Below, in pieces: positions 7,482-15,753 of a stretch of 16,567 bases of DNA. The stretch comes from Sphingomonadales bacterium (lineage in GTDB: Bacteria; Pseudomonadota; Alphaproteobacteria; Sphingomonadales; Sphingomonadaceae), in the NCBI GenBank assembly GCA_028868335.1, contig JAGWUU010000033.1, positions 1 through 16,567 of the forward strand, read 5' to 3'. The first letter of the stretch is position 1, and every line of letters begins with the position of its first letter. Made by a program: the position numbers and the translations under genes. The notes beneath the pieces are model-generated. The model had not been told where the DNA came from. It was given only the letters and a program-made list of their open reading frames with translations, and searched no databases.

Positions 7482-8240
7482 ATGACTCTGCTGTCCGATC
7501 CCTTCGTGCTGGCCATGGCAGTGATCGCCGTGATCATCCTCGGCCTTGCCAAGGGCGGGTTTTCGGGGCTGGGCGCGCTTGCCACCCCGCTTATGGCACT
7601 GGCCATTCCGCCAACCCGCGCAGCGGCCTTGTTACTGCCGGTGCTCCTGGTGCAAGACGTCGTCAGCGTGTGGTCGTTCCGCAAGACGTGGGACCGATGG
7701 ATCGTCGCCTGGATGCTGCCGGGAGCGGCGCTGGGCATTGCCCTGGCGGCATGGTTCGCCGCCTCGGTCGACGAAGCGCAGGTCATGCTCCTCCTCGGCG
7801 CGATTACCCTTGGCTTCGGCCTATACCGGCTGTGGATCGAGCGCGGCGGCCGCATCGCGGCGGCTTCGAATTCACCGGGCTGGGTTGGCCTGCTGTTCGG
7901 TGCGGGCACCGGTTTCACCAGCCAGATCGCCCACGCCGGCGGCCCGCCGTTCCAGATGTGGGTCACGCCGCGCCGCCTGCCCCACGAAGTCTTCGTTGGC
8001 ACCAGTTCGATCACCTTCGCCGCGATCAACTGGATGAAGGTGCCGAGCTTTATCCTGCTTGGCAGCTTCGACCGCGAACTGCTCGCCGCCGCGGCACTGC
8101 TTGTCCCGCTCGCGGTGGTCAGCACGCTGGGCGCGGTTTGGATCATCCGTCGGCTGGATCCCACGCGGTTCTACGCGCTGATCTATTGGCTGATGGTCCT
8201 GCTCGGCGTTCGGCTGGTGTGGAGCGGACTGGGCTTGTAG
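7482..8240 (+). CDS. TauE/SafE-family membrane permease (sulfite/organosulfonate exporter type)
   Basis: A 252-residue integral membrane protein with about eight hydrophobic segments in two halves. Each half carries a family-type Gly-rich signature: GLAKGGFSGLGALATPLMAL at 21-40 and FGAGTGFTSQIAHAGGPP in the second half. Family members export anions such as sulfite, sulfoacetate or other small organic acids, and the substrate here is unknown. The ATG at 7482 lacks a clear ribosome binding site, but upstream residues in the frame are hydrophilic and unlike the family. It overlaps a 7-codon ATG...TGA reading frame (7465-7485), which could be chance. Its 3' end is 10 bp from a convergent gene. 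Confidence 0.9.
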   Translation: MTLLSDPFVLAMAVIAVIILGLAKGGFSGLGALATPLMALAIPPTRAAALLLPVLLVQDVVSVWSFRKTWDRWIVAWMLPGAALGIALAAWFAASVDEAQVMLLLGAITLGFGLYRLWIERGGRIAAASNSPGWVGLLFGAGTGFTSQIAHAGGPPFQMWVTPRRLPHEVFVGTSSITFAAINWMKVPSFILLGSFDRELLAAAALLVPLAVVSTLGAVWIIRRLDPTRFYALIYWLMVLLGVRLVWSGLGL

Positions 8241-8250
8241 CGGCCGGGCG

Positions 8251-8700
8251 TCAGTTGATCCGCGCCAGCAGCGTTCCCGCGTTGCGCGCCAGCGTCGGCG
8301 AATCCATCGCTCCGGCCTCCTGCGCCACACCGGCTGCCCGCGAGCAGAATTGGCCGGGATCGCTCTGCATCGAGAAACGGTTGTAGAGCGTCGTCAGGTG
8401 ACGATCGAGGTCCGCCCGATGCCTGTTGTGCTCTGCCGTGTAGGCCGATGCCAGCAAGCTGCGGTGGCGGCTGAGAAGCCGCGAATAGGCCGGGGCCACG
8501 GCATCCCGTCCATCACCCCGGCATGACAGTGCCGCGACGTTCAACCCGGCGCGCAGGTGCCACAGGTTTTCCGAAGCAAGTCCGGCCGAGAGCGAATGCC
8601 CGGTGCCTCCTCGAACATATCTGGCCTGCGCTGGAGTTCCGCAGGCGCAAATGGCTGCGGCAAAGGCTGCGACGAACGCAGCCGCATGCGACGATTTCAT
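8251..8700 (-). CDS. Small secreted protein of unknown function (149 aa)
   Basis: A signal peptide covers residues 1-26 (...AAICACGTPAQA), with Sec cleavage likely after AQA. The ICAC stretch is only a poor lipobox. The mature part is helical, with LWHLRAGLNVAALSC near the N-terminus and a later LTTLYNRF and FCSRAAG, so two conserved-looking Cys may form a disulfide. I recognise the general look of an uncharacterised sphingomonad secreted family but can give no function. GGGAGGG upstream of ATG 8700 supports this start. The gene converges on the permease gene. Confidence 0.8.
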   Translation of the reverse strand: MKSSHAAAFVAAFAAAICACGTPAQARYVRGGTGHSLSAGLASENLWHLRAGLNVAALSCRGDGRDAVAPAYSRLLSRHRSLLASAYTAEHNRHRADLDRHLTTLYNRFSMQSDPGQFCSRAAGVAQEAGAMDSPTLARNAGTLLARIN

Positions 8701-8892
8701 GGATACGACCCTCCCGCGCTCGTGATGCCGCCGGTCGGCCCGCCCGGCAAGACCGCGAACCATCGGTCTGCGGCAGCTTGCCCGGCGATTGCGGCCAACG
8801 CCGGAGCGCCCGGTTGGCGTGACGATGAAGCGTGCATGACACTAGCCAAGCCGCGCCTTGCCTGCCATTGCCGCGAATGAAGGGAAATGCAC
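8701..8892. promoter_or_regulatory. Divergent intergenic region, small secreted protein / PhnA-domain gene
   Basis: These 192 bp lie between outward-facing genes and should contain promoters for both. No clear hexamers, palindromes or conserved RNA element are visible. AGGG at 8881-8884 is the ribosome binding site that selects ATG 8893 for the downstream gene. Confidence 0.3.
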
Positions 8893-9201
8893 ATGGCGGC
8901 AGACGACGAAGACTATGTATATGACGAGGACAGCGGCGAATGGCTGCCCGCTTCGGAGCTTGCCGCCAAGCGCGCTGCCCAAGGCCAGGTCGAAATCCGC
9001 GACGCGGTTGGCAACCTGCTGCAGGACGGCGATGCCGTCACGCTGATCAAGGACCTGGACGTCAAGGGCGCGGGGCAGACGCTCAAGCAAGGCACCCTGA
9101 TCAAGTCGATCCGTCTGACCGGCGATCCGCAGGAAATCGACTGCAAGTACCCGGGCATCAAGGGCCTGGTGTTGCGGGCAGAATTCGTCCGCAAGCGCTG
9201 A
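8893..9201 (+). CDS. PhnA/YjdM-domain protein lacking the N-terminal zinc ribbon
   Basis: A 102-residue cytosolic protein. Residues 35-102 (IRDAVGNLLQDGDAVTLIKD ... IDCKYPGIKGLVLRAEFVRK) match the C-terminal domain of PhnA/YjdM, which has an SH3-like barrel fold. The E. coli protein begins with a CPxC...CPxC zinc ribbon; here that part is an acidic Cys-free segment (DDEDYVYDEDSGEWLPASEL). The only Cys is in IDCK. PhnA proteins are often annotated for alkylphosphonate use, but the family's role is not established, and no phn genes are near. ATG 8893 is preferred over 8887 by ribosome-binding-site spacing. The next gene starts 7 bp after the stop, so they form an operon. Confidence 0.85.
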   Translation: MAADDEDYVYDEDSGEWLPASELAAKRAAQGQVEIRDAVGNLLQDGDAVTLIKDLDVKGAGQTLKQGTLIKSIRLTGDPQEIDCKYPGIKGLVLRAEFVRKR

Positions 9202-9208
9202 GGCCGCG

Positions 9209-10135
9209 ATGGAGCGCGTCGCCACCCTCACCCTCAACCCGGCGATCGATTCGGCGTGCGAGGCTGAGGCGGTTTCGGCGACGCGCAAGATCCGCACCTT
9301 CGGCGAGCGCTACGATCCGGGCGGCGGCGGGCTCAACGTGGCGCGCGTGCTGCATCGCTTCGGTATCTCGGCCGAGGCCATCTACCTTTCGGGCGGACCC
9401 ACCGGGGCTCTCCTCGACGAACTGCTCGACGAAGCGGGCCTGCCGCACCACGCCATCCCGATCCACGATCACACCCGGATGAGCCTGGCGGTCTATGAGC
9501 GCTCCACCGGGCACGAGTACCGCTTCGTTCCCGAAGGGCCGCTGGTGCGCGAGGAGGAATGGCGTGCGCTGATGGGCGCCTGCTTCGCCAGCCCCGCGGA
9601 ATGGGTCGTCGCCTCGGGTTCGCTGCCGCGCGGAGTACCCGATGATTTCTTCGCCCGCCTTGCCGCACCGCTGGTTGCGCAGGAGCGCAAGCTGGTGGTC
9701 GACACTTCTGGCGCCGCACTCAAGGCCTGCTTCGCGGCCGGTGCGATGTACATCGCCAAGCCCAGCGTGGGCGAGTTCGAGGCCTTTCTCGGTCGCTCGC
9801 TCAAGACCCACGCCGAAGTGGCCGAGGCCGCTTGCCCGCTGGTCGCGGCGGGCAAGGCGCGGATGATCGCCGTGACCATGGGCGAGGAAGGTGCGGTCCT
9901 CGCCCACGAGGGCGGCGTGCTGACCCACCCCGGTATCAAGGCTGTCGCCCAATCGACCACCGGGGCGGGTGACAGCTTCGTCGGCGGCCTGGTCGAGGGC
10001 CTGATCCGCGGCGAGCCACTGGAGCACGCTTTCCTGCGCGCCATCGCCGCTGGTACGGCGGCGGTGCTGCACCCCGGCACCGAACTGTGCCGGATCGAGG
10101 ATGTCAGCCGCCTGCTGCGCGAACTGGGCCGCTAG
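9209..10135 (+). CDS. pfkB: PfkB-family phosphofructokinase (E. coli Pfk-2 type)
   Basis: A 308-residue ribokinase-fold sugar kinase predicted to phosphorylate fructose 6-phosphate with ATP. It is nearly collinear with E. coli Pfk-2 as I recall that sequence: Asp14 (NPAIDSA), Lys27, the DPGGGGLNVAR motif with Asn43, Arg90, Arg105 (EYRFV), SGSLPRGVP at 136-144, and the catalytic GAGDS with Asp255. The C-terminal GTELCRIEDV also corresponds. A 1-phosphofructokinase or tagatose-6-phosphate kinase role is possible, but the Lys27/Arg90/Arg105 match favours Pfk-2. GAGG overlapping the upstream TGA stop is the ribosome binding site, so translation is probably coupled to the PhnA-domain gene. Confidence 0.88.
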   Translation: MERVATLTLNPAIDSACEAEAVSATRKIRTFGERYDPGGGGLNVARVLHRFGISAEAIYLSGGPTGALLDELLDEAGLPHHAIPIHDHTRMSLAVYERSTGHEYRFVPEGPLVREEEWRALMGACFASPAEWVVASGSLPRGVPDDFFARLAAPLVAQERKLVVDTSGAALKACFAAGAMYIAKPSVGEFEAFLGRSLKTHAEVAEAACPLVAAGKARMIAVTMGEEGAVLAHEGGVLTHPGIKAVAQSTTGAGDSFVGGLVEGLIRGEPLEHAFLRAIAAGTAAVLHPGTELCRIEDVSRLLRELGR

Positions 10136-10137
10136 AG

Positions 10138-10156
10138 CGATTTTCGGTCAAAATCG
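10138..10156. terminator. Inverted repeat between convergent genes, likely bidirectional terminator
   Basis: CGATTTT (10138-10144) and AAAATCG (10150-10156) form a perfect 7-bp stem with a 5-nt loop (CGGTC). It sits 2 bp after the pfkB stop and 16 bp from the stop of the convergent YCII gene. The T/A runs inside the stem make it usable from both strands. This kind of element recurs in sphingomonad genomes, so it may also be a dispersed repeat. Confidence 0.6.
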
Positions 10157-10171
10157 AACAAGGTCTGTAGC

Positions 10172-10759
10172 TCAGTTTCCCAAGGTCTGGGCATAGGGCC
10201 GCGCCACTGCACGGAACTTCCCTGCCTTGACCGCCGGATCGGCGGCGATCAGGGCATCGGCTTCGCGCTGGTTGCGGGCGCGAAGCAGGATGAACCCGGT
10301 GTCCTTGCCCACCGGACCGGCGCTTTCGATCAGGCCCTGGCCCTGCAACCCCTTCCAATAGGCGTAGTGTCCGTCGCTCCCGCCCGAGCGTAGCGGCTGG
10401 CCTTTCTTCCAGCCGGGCCCCGGACCGATCACCACCGCATAGAGGTGCCCATCCTTGCGCGGCGGTAGTGCCTGTGCGGACTTGCCCACCGACGCCGACT
10501 TGTCCCCCTTGACGGCCTTTTCGGGCGCTTCGTCCTTCGCTGGCCTTGCGCCCTTCTTGTGCCGCTCGGACGGTTTCGGCGCGGCCTTGTGCTTCGGGGC
10601 GGTAGTCTCGTCGTTTGCAGCTTCGGCGTGACCCTTGTGGTGCCTGACCCGTGCTTCCGCGCCATGCGGAACGGCGAGAGCGACCAGTGCCAGCGCGGCC
10701 AGTGCCAGCGCGGCAGGGGCGGCATCGCGCCGGGTCTGGCGCGGGCTTGCGATATTCAT
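10172..10759 (-). CDS. Exported YCII-domain protein with Lys/Ala-rich linker
   Basis: A 195-residue protein. A leader with a long Ala/Leu core (about 13-36, cleavage near AEA) suggests export. A basic, low-complexity segment (38-98, many KHK/PKP/KG runs) follows. The C-terminal domain (about 104-192) fits the YCII ferredoxin-like fold: LYAVVIGPGPGW, then HYAYWKGLQGQG with His131, then IAADPAVKAG with Asp174. His and Asp are the conserved polar pair of the family. YciI-like proteins are normally cytosolic, so an exported version with a basic linker is unusual; the linker might contact DNA, RNA or the anionic envelope. GAGGG lies about 11 nt before ATG 10759. No function can be assigned. Confidence 0.78.
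   Translation of the reverse strand: MNIASPRQTRRDAAPAALALAALALVALAVPHGAEARVRHHKGHAEAANDETTAPKHKAAPKPSERHKKGARPAKDEAPEKAVKGDKSASVGKSAQALPPRKDGHLYAVVIGPGPGWKKGQPLRSGGSDGHYAYWKGLQGQGLIESAGPVGKDTGFILLRARNQREADALIAADPAVKAGKFRAVARPYAQTLGN
10684..10713 (-). repeat. Perfect 15-bp tandem duplication inside the leader of the YCII gene
   Basis: CCAGTGCCAGCGCGG occurs twice back to back (10684-10698 and 10699-10713). It codes for five residues of the hydrophobic core (ALALA-type) and therefore lengthens the signal sequence by one exact unit. Identity of the two copies suggests recent slippage. Confidence 0.85.
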
Positions 10760-10890
10760 GGAGTGAGGCCCTCAAGGCGTTTCGATTCGCCGCCTCATCG
10801 CTGATCGCCGTCCCCTGGTCGCCGCCGCTGCGCTGCGCCGTGCCGCAGGGACGGCGGCCGGATCGGGCCGAAAACCGGCAGGACACCATC

Positions 10891-10914
10891 AAGGTGACAC
10901 CGTGTCCGCACCTT
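10891..10914. repeat. Imperfect palindrome sharing a 9-mer with the other side of the HTH gene
   Basis: AAGGTG (10891-10896) and CACCTT (10909-10914) are perfect complements around an interior that contains ACAC C GTGT. The half site AAGGTGACA recurs exactly at 10946-10954, 55 bp away. GTCCGCACC (10904-10912) recurs inverted at 11546-11554. A T-rich stretch follows on the plus strand (10913-10927), which on the minus strand would be an A-rich region upstream of the YCII gene. It could be an operator, a REP-like dispersed repeat or a weak terminator. Confidence 0.5.
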
Positions 10915-10966
10915 TTGTTTATTATTTCCGATAGTTGCTTCGAACAAGGTGACAGATTTGCCGTTT

Positions 10967-11479
10967 TCAGGCGTCACCCTCGTCAGTGATGAAATCTCCA
11001 TCGAGCGAACGCAGGTTCGCCCCGCTGCGTACCTGCGCGACCAGATGGGCGAAATAGCCCGCCCAGGCCCCGCGCGAGGTCCGGGTCGCCGCCTCATGCG
11101 GCACATAGAACCGGTTGCGGGCCGAAAGCAGGAATACGGTCAGGCGCTCGTCGAACATCCGGCGGCTGCCGACCAGCTCGCCCTTGTGGTGGACAGGCAC
11201 CTCCACCCCGTTGAGCGCCCGATCGAGCGCGGCCTGATGCAAGGCATCGTACCCCGATTGCACCGCCGCCTCCCAGGCGAGGTCGAACGGCTGATCGCGC
11301 AGCCGCGCCTTGAGCCGATAGGCCGATTGCCGGCTCATCCCCACGACCCGCGCCGCAAGGGCAACCGAATGGGTGGCGGCAAGCTCGGTCAGAAACCGCG
11401 CCATCTTGGTGCGCGACCAGTGGCGCTCATGGGTTTGAGGGATAGGGCGGGCGGGCGTCAGCGGAAGGGAGTCGTGCAT
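10967..11479 (-). CDS. HTH DNA-binding protein of unknown role (170 aa)
   Basis: A predicted cytosolic DNA-binding protein. Residues about 20-60 (WSRTKMARFLTELAATHSVA then LAARVVGMSRQSAYRLKARL) form a helix-turn-helix of the kind seen in transposase or terminase small subunits and some regulators. The remainder (60-135) is helical, with ALDRALNGVEVPVHHKGELV and SRRMFDERLTVFLLSARN. No nuclease or ligand domain is visible. Similar proteins occur across sphingomonads without known function. The ATG at 11479 has no clear ribosome binding site; Met26 (11404) is an alternative but would cut close to the HTH. It is 102 bp downstream of thiC on the same strand, separated by a large hairpin. Confidence 0.75.
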   Translation of the reverse strand: MHDSLPLTPARPIPQTHERHWSRTKMARFLTELAATHSVALAARVVGMSRQSAYRLKARLRDQPFDLAWEAAVQSGYDALHQAALDRALNGVEVPVHHKGELVGSRRMFDERLTVFLLSARNRFYVPHEAATRTSRGAWAGYFAHLVAQVRSGANLRSLDGDFITDEGDA

Positions 11480-11519
11480 CGCACAGCGTAAGACATATTT
11501 GGGCGATGTAGGAAAGATT

Positions 11520-11559
11520 GCGCCGGTGTCCGCCGCACGCGGAACGGTGCGGACGGCGC
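11520..11559 (-). terminator. GC-rich hairpin downstream of thiC
   Basis: Read on the minus strand, GCGCCG (complement of 11554-11559) pairs with CGGCGC (complement of 11520-11525). Inside these arms TCCGCAC pairs with GTGCGG plus a short bulge. The stem is followed by AATCTTTCC. Its place 22 nt after the thiC stop fits a terminator for thiC. It contains the 9-mer GGTGCGGAC (11546-11554), which is the reverse complement of a motif at 10904-10912. Confidence 0.55.
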
Positions 11560-11581
11560 CCGACGCAGCCGGACAGGCAGG

Positions 11582-13441
<1,860 letters not shown>

Positions 13442-13483
13442 ATGCGCAGTGTCCTTTTCGGACGGATCGAGAGCGCTGCAACC

Positions 13484-13572
13484 GGCCCTCCCTCCGCCCG
13501 TGCTAACGGGTTCAGGTTCGACGGGTCGGGCCGCGTGACCGGCCCCTCTCAGCCGCACTGGCTCCCCGGGGA
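13484..13572 (-). promoter_or_regulatory. TPP riboswitch (THI element) upstream of thiC
   Basis: On the minus strand the leader carries the conserved parts in order: GGGGAGCCAGTGCGG, GCTGAGAGG, then ACCCGTCGAACCTGAACC, the helix CCCGTTAGCACGGG and finally GCGGAGGGAGGG. The CUGAGA and CGAACCUGA segments are hallmark TPP-binding sequences. About 42 nt separate it from the thiC start. There, GTCC GAAAA GGAC (13451-13463) folds into a 4-bp stem holding part of the ribosome binding site AAGGA, so control of translation initiation is the likely mechanism. I see no T-tract after the element. Confidence 0.96.
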
Positions 13573-13633
13573 TGGGCGTGACTTTAGGCGAGTGGTTCCG
13601 CGCCGTCCAGCCCGTGCCGAACGGCAATGCACC

Positions 13634-14461
13634 CTAATCGAACAGCATCCGGCGCCCGGCGGGCATGGCGCGCCAATCGTGGCCTGCGGGCAGGGTGCCG
13701 TCGCGCACCATGGCGTCGATCCGGCGCTGCTTGCCGCGCCGATCGCCGCGCAGCCAGTCAAGCAGGTCATAGAACAGCGCCGACCGGCGCAGCGCCCGGA
13801 GCGGAACGCGGGCCTCATCCTCGGTCCGATCGTTGATCGAGGAGACGAGGCTGGTCGGCGCCACCCAGGCGCCCTTGGGCGCTACCAGCGCGCGCATTCG
13901 CGGACGATAGGGCAGGACATGATAGATATCCGCCGGGCCGAGCAGCGGCACCGCCTCGGCCAATCGACGCTGCGCCTCGGTTCGGGTGATGACATAGGCA
14001 TGGGCGCCCTCGCCCCCGTCGGACAGGGTGAAGGCGCGAAAGCCATGGCCCAGGTCGAGCCCATCGTTGCGGTCGTAGGCGACCAGGCCGCGCTCGTTGT
14101 GGGCATCGACGTCGAGGAACAGATAGTCGAAGCGGTCGGTCGGCAGGCGCTGGCGCAGCAGCGGCGCGAAGCGGCGGTCAATCAGGCCGTCGTCCTCCAG
14201 CACCACCGCGCAATCCGCCCCACTGGCCACCAGCGCTTCCCACGCCTTTGCATGCGACAGGTGGCAACCGATCTCGCTGGGGGTGAGCGCCCTGCCGGGA
14301 GCGACCGCGGCGGCCCGCGCGGCCTCGCCCATGGTCCGGCCGTCAACCCCGTCGAGCACGGTGAACGCGATGCCCAGCCGCTGGTGATGGCGTGCAACCC
14401 GCTCTCGCCGCGCTGTCGCTTCGGGCAGCGAAAGAATAAAGACCGGGATCGCCTGCGGCAT
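13634..14461 (-). CDS. Glycosyltransferase family 25 protein (LPS/LOS type)
   Basis: A 275-residue predicted cytosolic or peripheral enzyme that adds a sugar, often galactose, during lipooligosaccharide or other glycan synthesis. The GT25 pattern is clear: IPVFILSLPEATARRERV at the start (where most members have INL), LTPSEIGCHLSHAKAWE (59-75), then CAVVLEDDG with Glu89-Asp90-Asp91 as metal/sugar-nucleotide contacts. GAHAYVITRTEA follows further on. Donor and acceptor are unknown. No other glycan genes lie nearby. ATG 14461 is the only sensible start, with a G-rich stretch very close to it rather than a well-spaced ribosome binding site. The next gene on the strand is thiC, after about 190 bp that carry the riboswitch. 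Confidence 0.9.
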   Translation of the reverse strand: MPQAIPVFILSLPEATARRERVARHHQRLGIAFTVLDGVDGRTMGEAARAAAVAPGRALTPSEIGCHLSHAKAWEALVASGADCAVVLEDDGLIDRRFAPLLRQRLPTDRFDYLFLDVDAHNERGLVAYDRNDGLDLGHGFRAFTLSDGGEGAHAYVITRTEAQRRLAEAVPLLGPADIYHVLPYRPRMRALVAPKGAWVAPTSLVSSINDRTEDEARVPLRALRRSALFYDLLDWLRGDRRGKQRRIDAMVRDGTLPAGHDWRAMPAGRRMLFD

Positions 14462-14561
14462 GCCCCCGCATAGACGAGCCGCAAGTTGCTGTCATCCCGA
14501 CAGGTTTGCCCGCTGCAACGCGCCCTTGCCCCAGGTTTCGGCGCGGTCCAATTGCAGCGTG

Positions 14562-15185
14562 ATGACCATGCTCTATCGCCTTGCCGCAGACGCCGCCGTG
14601 ATCGCCGTGCGGTTCGGCGCGGCGGGCGGCAACGATCCGTGGAGCGGCGGCACGATCGCGCCCGGCCAGTTTGCCCCGGTGATCACGGCGGGACGCGAGT
14701 TCGTCGCCGGGCCACGACGCGAGGGCCAGCCGCGGCGGATCGTGCCGCGCCAGTGGGGCGTGCCGCCGCCACCTGCGGCCGGAGAGAGCGGACGCGGCGT
14801 GCTGACCGTGCGCAACCCGGATTCACCGTTCTGGATCGGCAACCTGCGCAACAGCGAATTCCGCTGCCTGGTGCCGACGACAGCGGTTATGGAATGGGGC
14901 AGGACCGATCCCGTGACGGGCAAGCGCCGCGCGCACTGGTTCGCCTGCGCCGACCAACCGCTGTTCGCGCTGGCCGGAGTGTGGAAGGACAGCGAAGTAC
15001 CAAGCTTCGCGCTGCTTACTTGCGGGGCGAACGCCGCATTTCGCCACGCCGGGCGCGATGCGATGCCGGTGATCCTGCCGAACGACCCTGATGCCTGGCA
15101 CGTCTGGCTCCACGCCGACTGGAAGCGCGCGGCGGAGATGCTGGCGCCCTATCCTTCTTCGTGCATGAATGACGCGGTTAGTTGA
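14562..15185 (+). CDS. SRAP/HMCES-like protein without the catalytic Cys2 (putative inactive homologue)
   Basis: A 207-residue protein of the SOS-response-associated peptidase (YedK/HMCES) fold. Active members process themselves to expose Cys2, which traps abasic sites in ssDNA. The start MTMLYRLAAD aligns with the family MCNLYRL, so residue 2 is Thr, not Cys. RRIVPRQWGVP (about 58-68), VRNPDSPFW (83-91, with Asn85), RCLVPTTAVMEW with Glu111, and LFALAGVWKDSE fit the family. Before MPVIL the family has an IH-D/E-R-type motif with catalytic His, but here it is HAGRDAMPVIL: the expected His position is Gly164 or Arg165, and the nearest His is residue 162. It probably cannot crosslink abasic sites by the standard chemistry. 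No clear ribosome binding site; the alternative ATG 14568 also lacks Cys2. Confidence 0.82.
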   Translation: MTMLYRLAADAAVIAVRFGAAGGNDPWSGGTIAPGQFAPVITAGREFVAGPRREGQPRRIVPRQWGVPPPPAAGESGRGVLTVRNPDSPFWIGNLRNSEFRCLVPTTAVMEWGRTDPVTGKRRAHWFACADQPLFALAGVWKDSEVPSFALLTCGANAAFRHAGRDAMPVILPNDPDAWHVWLHADWKRAAEMLAPYPSSCMNDAVS

Positions 15186-15573
15186 ACCGACCCGCGCCCA
15201 CCACCACCAGCGCCAGCCCCAGCGCGATCGTCGACAAGGCCCAGCCGCGCTGCATATTGCCCAGGCTGCGCAGCCAGAACTGGGTGTAGATGTCGCAGAA
15301 GCCGAGGATCACCAACGCCTCGATCATCATCAGCCCGCCCATGCCCTTGAGCACGCAGGCCAGCACGTCGGCAGGGGCCCAGGGATTGGCAAGGTAGATC
15401 ACCGTGCCCACCACCAGCTCGAGCATGCCGCACACGAACTGCATCGCGGGGGATCGTTCCACCTCTTCGATCATGGTGCGCCAGATGCCCGGCTTGCGCA
15501 GCGCGCCGACCCCCGCGAACAGCGCGGAAAGGCCAAGCACCAGCGCCGACCAGGCGGTAACGTCGATTGGCAT
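15178..15573 (-). CDS. Small integral membrane protein, four predicted TM segments (131 aa)
   Basis: Starts at ATG 15573 with AGGAG about 9 nt upstream. Hydrophobic segments lie at about 8-26, 44-62, 66-92 and 110-128 (the last ALSTIALGLALVVVGAG). A basic patch KPGIWRTMIEEVERSP sits in the first loop. No domain is recognised and no function can be given. The reading frame continues far upstream without a stop, but that part is antisense to the P450 gene. Its last 8 bp overlap the 3' end of the SRAP-like gene in convergent orientation. Confidence 0.78.
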   Translation of the reverse strand: MPIDVTAWSALVLGLSALFAGVGALRKPGIWRTMIEEVERSPAMQFVCGMLELVVGTVIYLANPWAPADVLACVLKGMGGLMMIEALVILGFCDIYTQFWLRSLGNMQRGWALSTIALGLALVVVGAGRFN

Positions 15574-15753
15574 TCTATTCTCTCCTAGCCCGAGTGTTTC
15601 TCCCCACCTGGGCCACCCTTGTCGGTTGTGGTGGCACGATGGCGAGCGATGGGCGTCTTGTCCAGCGCCAGACAGCCCATGACCGCTCTGGACTTCGCGC
15701 CGGTGCCTCAACATACTCGTCCCGCCATCGTGAAGTCGGAGAGAGACTCGGCC
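15574..15753. promoter_or_regulatory. Divergent intergenic region, membrane protein / cytochrome P450
   Basis: These 180 bp separate two outward-facing starts. They must hold promoters for both, but no convincing hexamers, operator palindrome or regulatory RNA could be identified. Confidence 0.3.

Noticed and set aside
7465..7485. Seven-codon frame overlapping the permease start, as a possible leader peptide
   Set aside because: No ribosome binding site and no attenuation-like codons or hairpin; expected by chance in this sequence.
10162..10240. tRNA-like start (GTCTGTAGCTCAGTTT)
   Set aside because: It resembles a tRNA acceptor/D-loop, but no GTTCGA T-loop or closing acceptor stem follows at the right distance and the region codes for the YCII protein's C-terminus.
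13442..13627. N-terminal extension of ThiC to 681 residues
   Set aside because: These codons are simply translated riboswitch and spacer; ThiC homology starts at the ATG at 13441.
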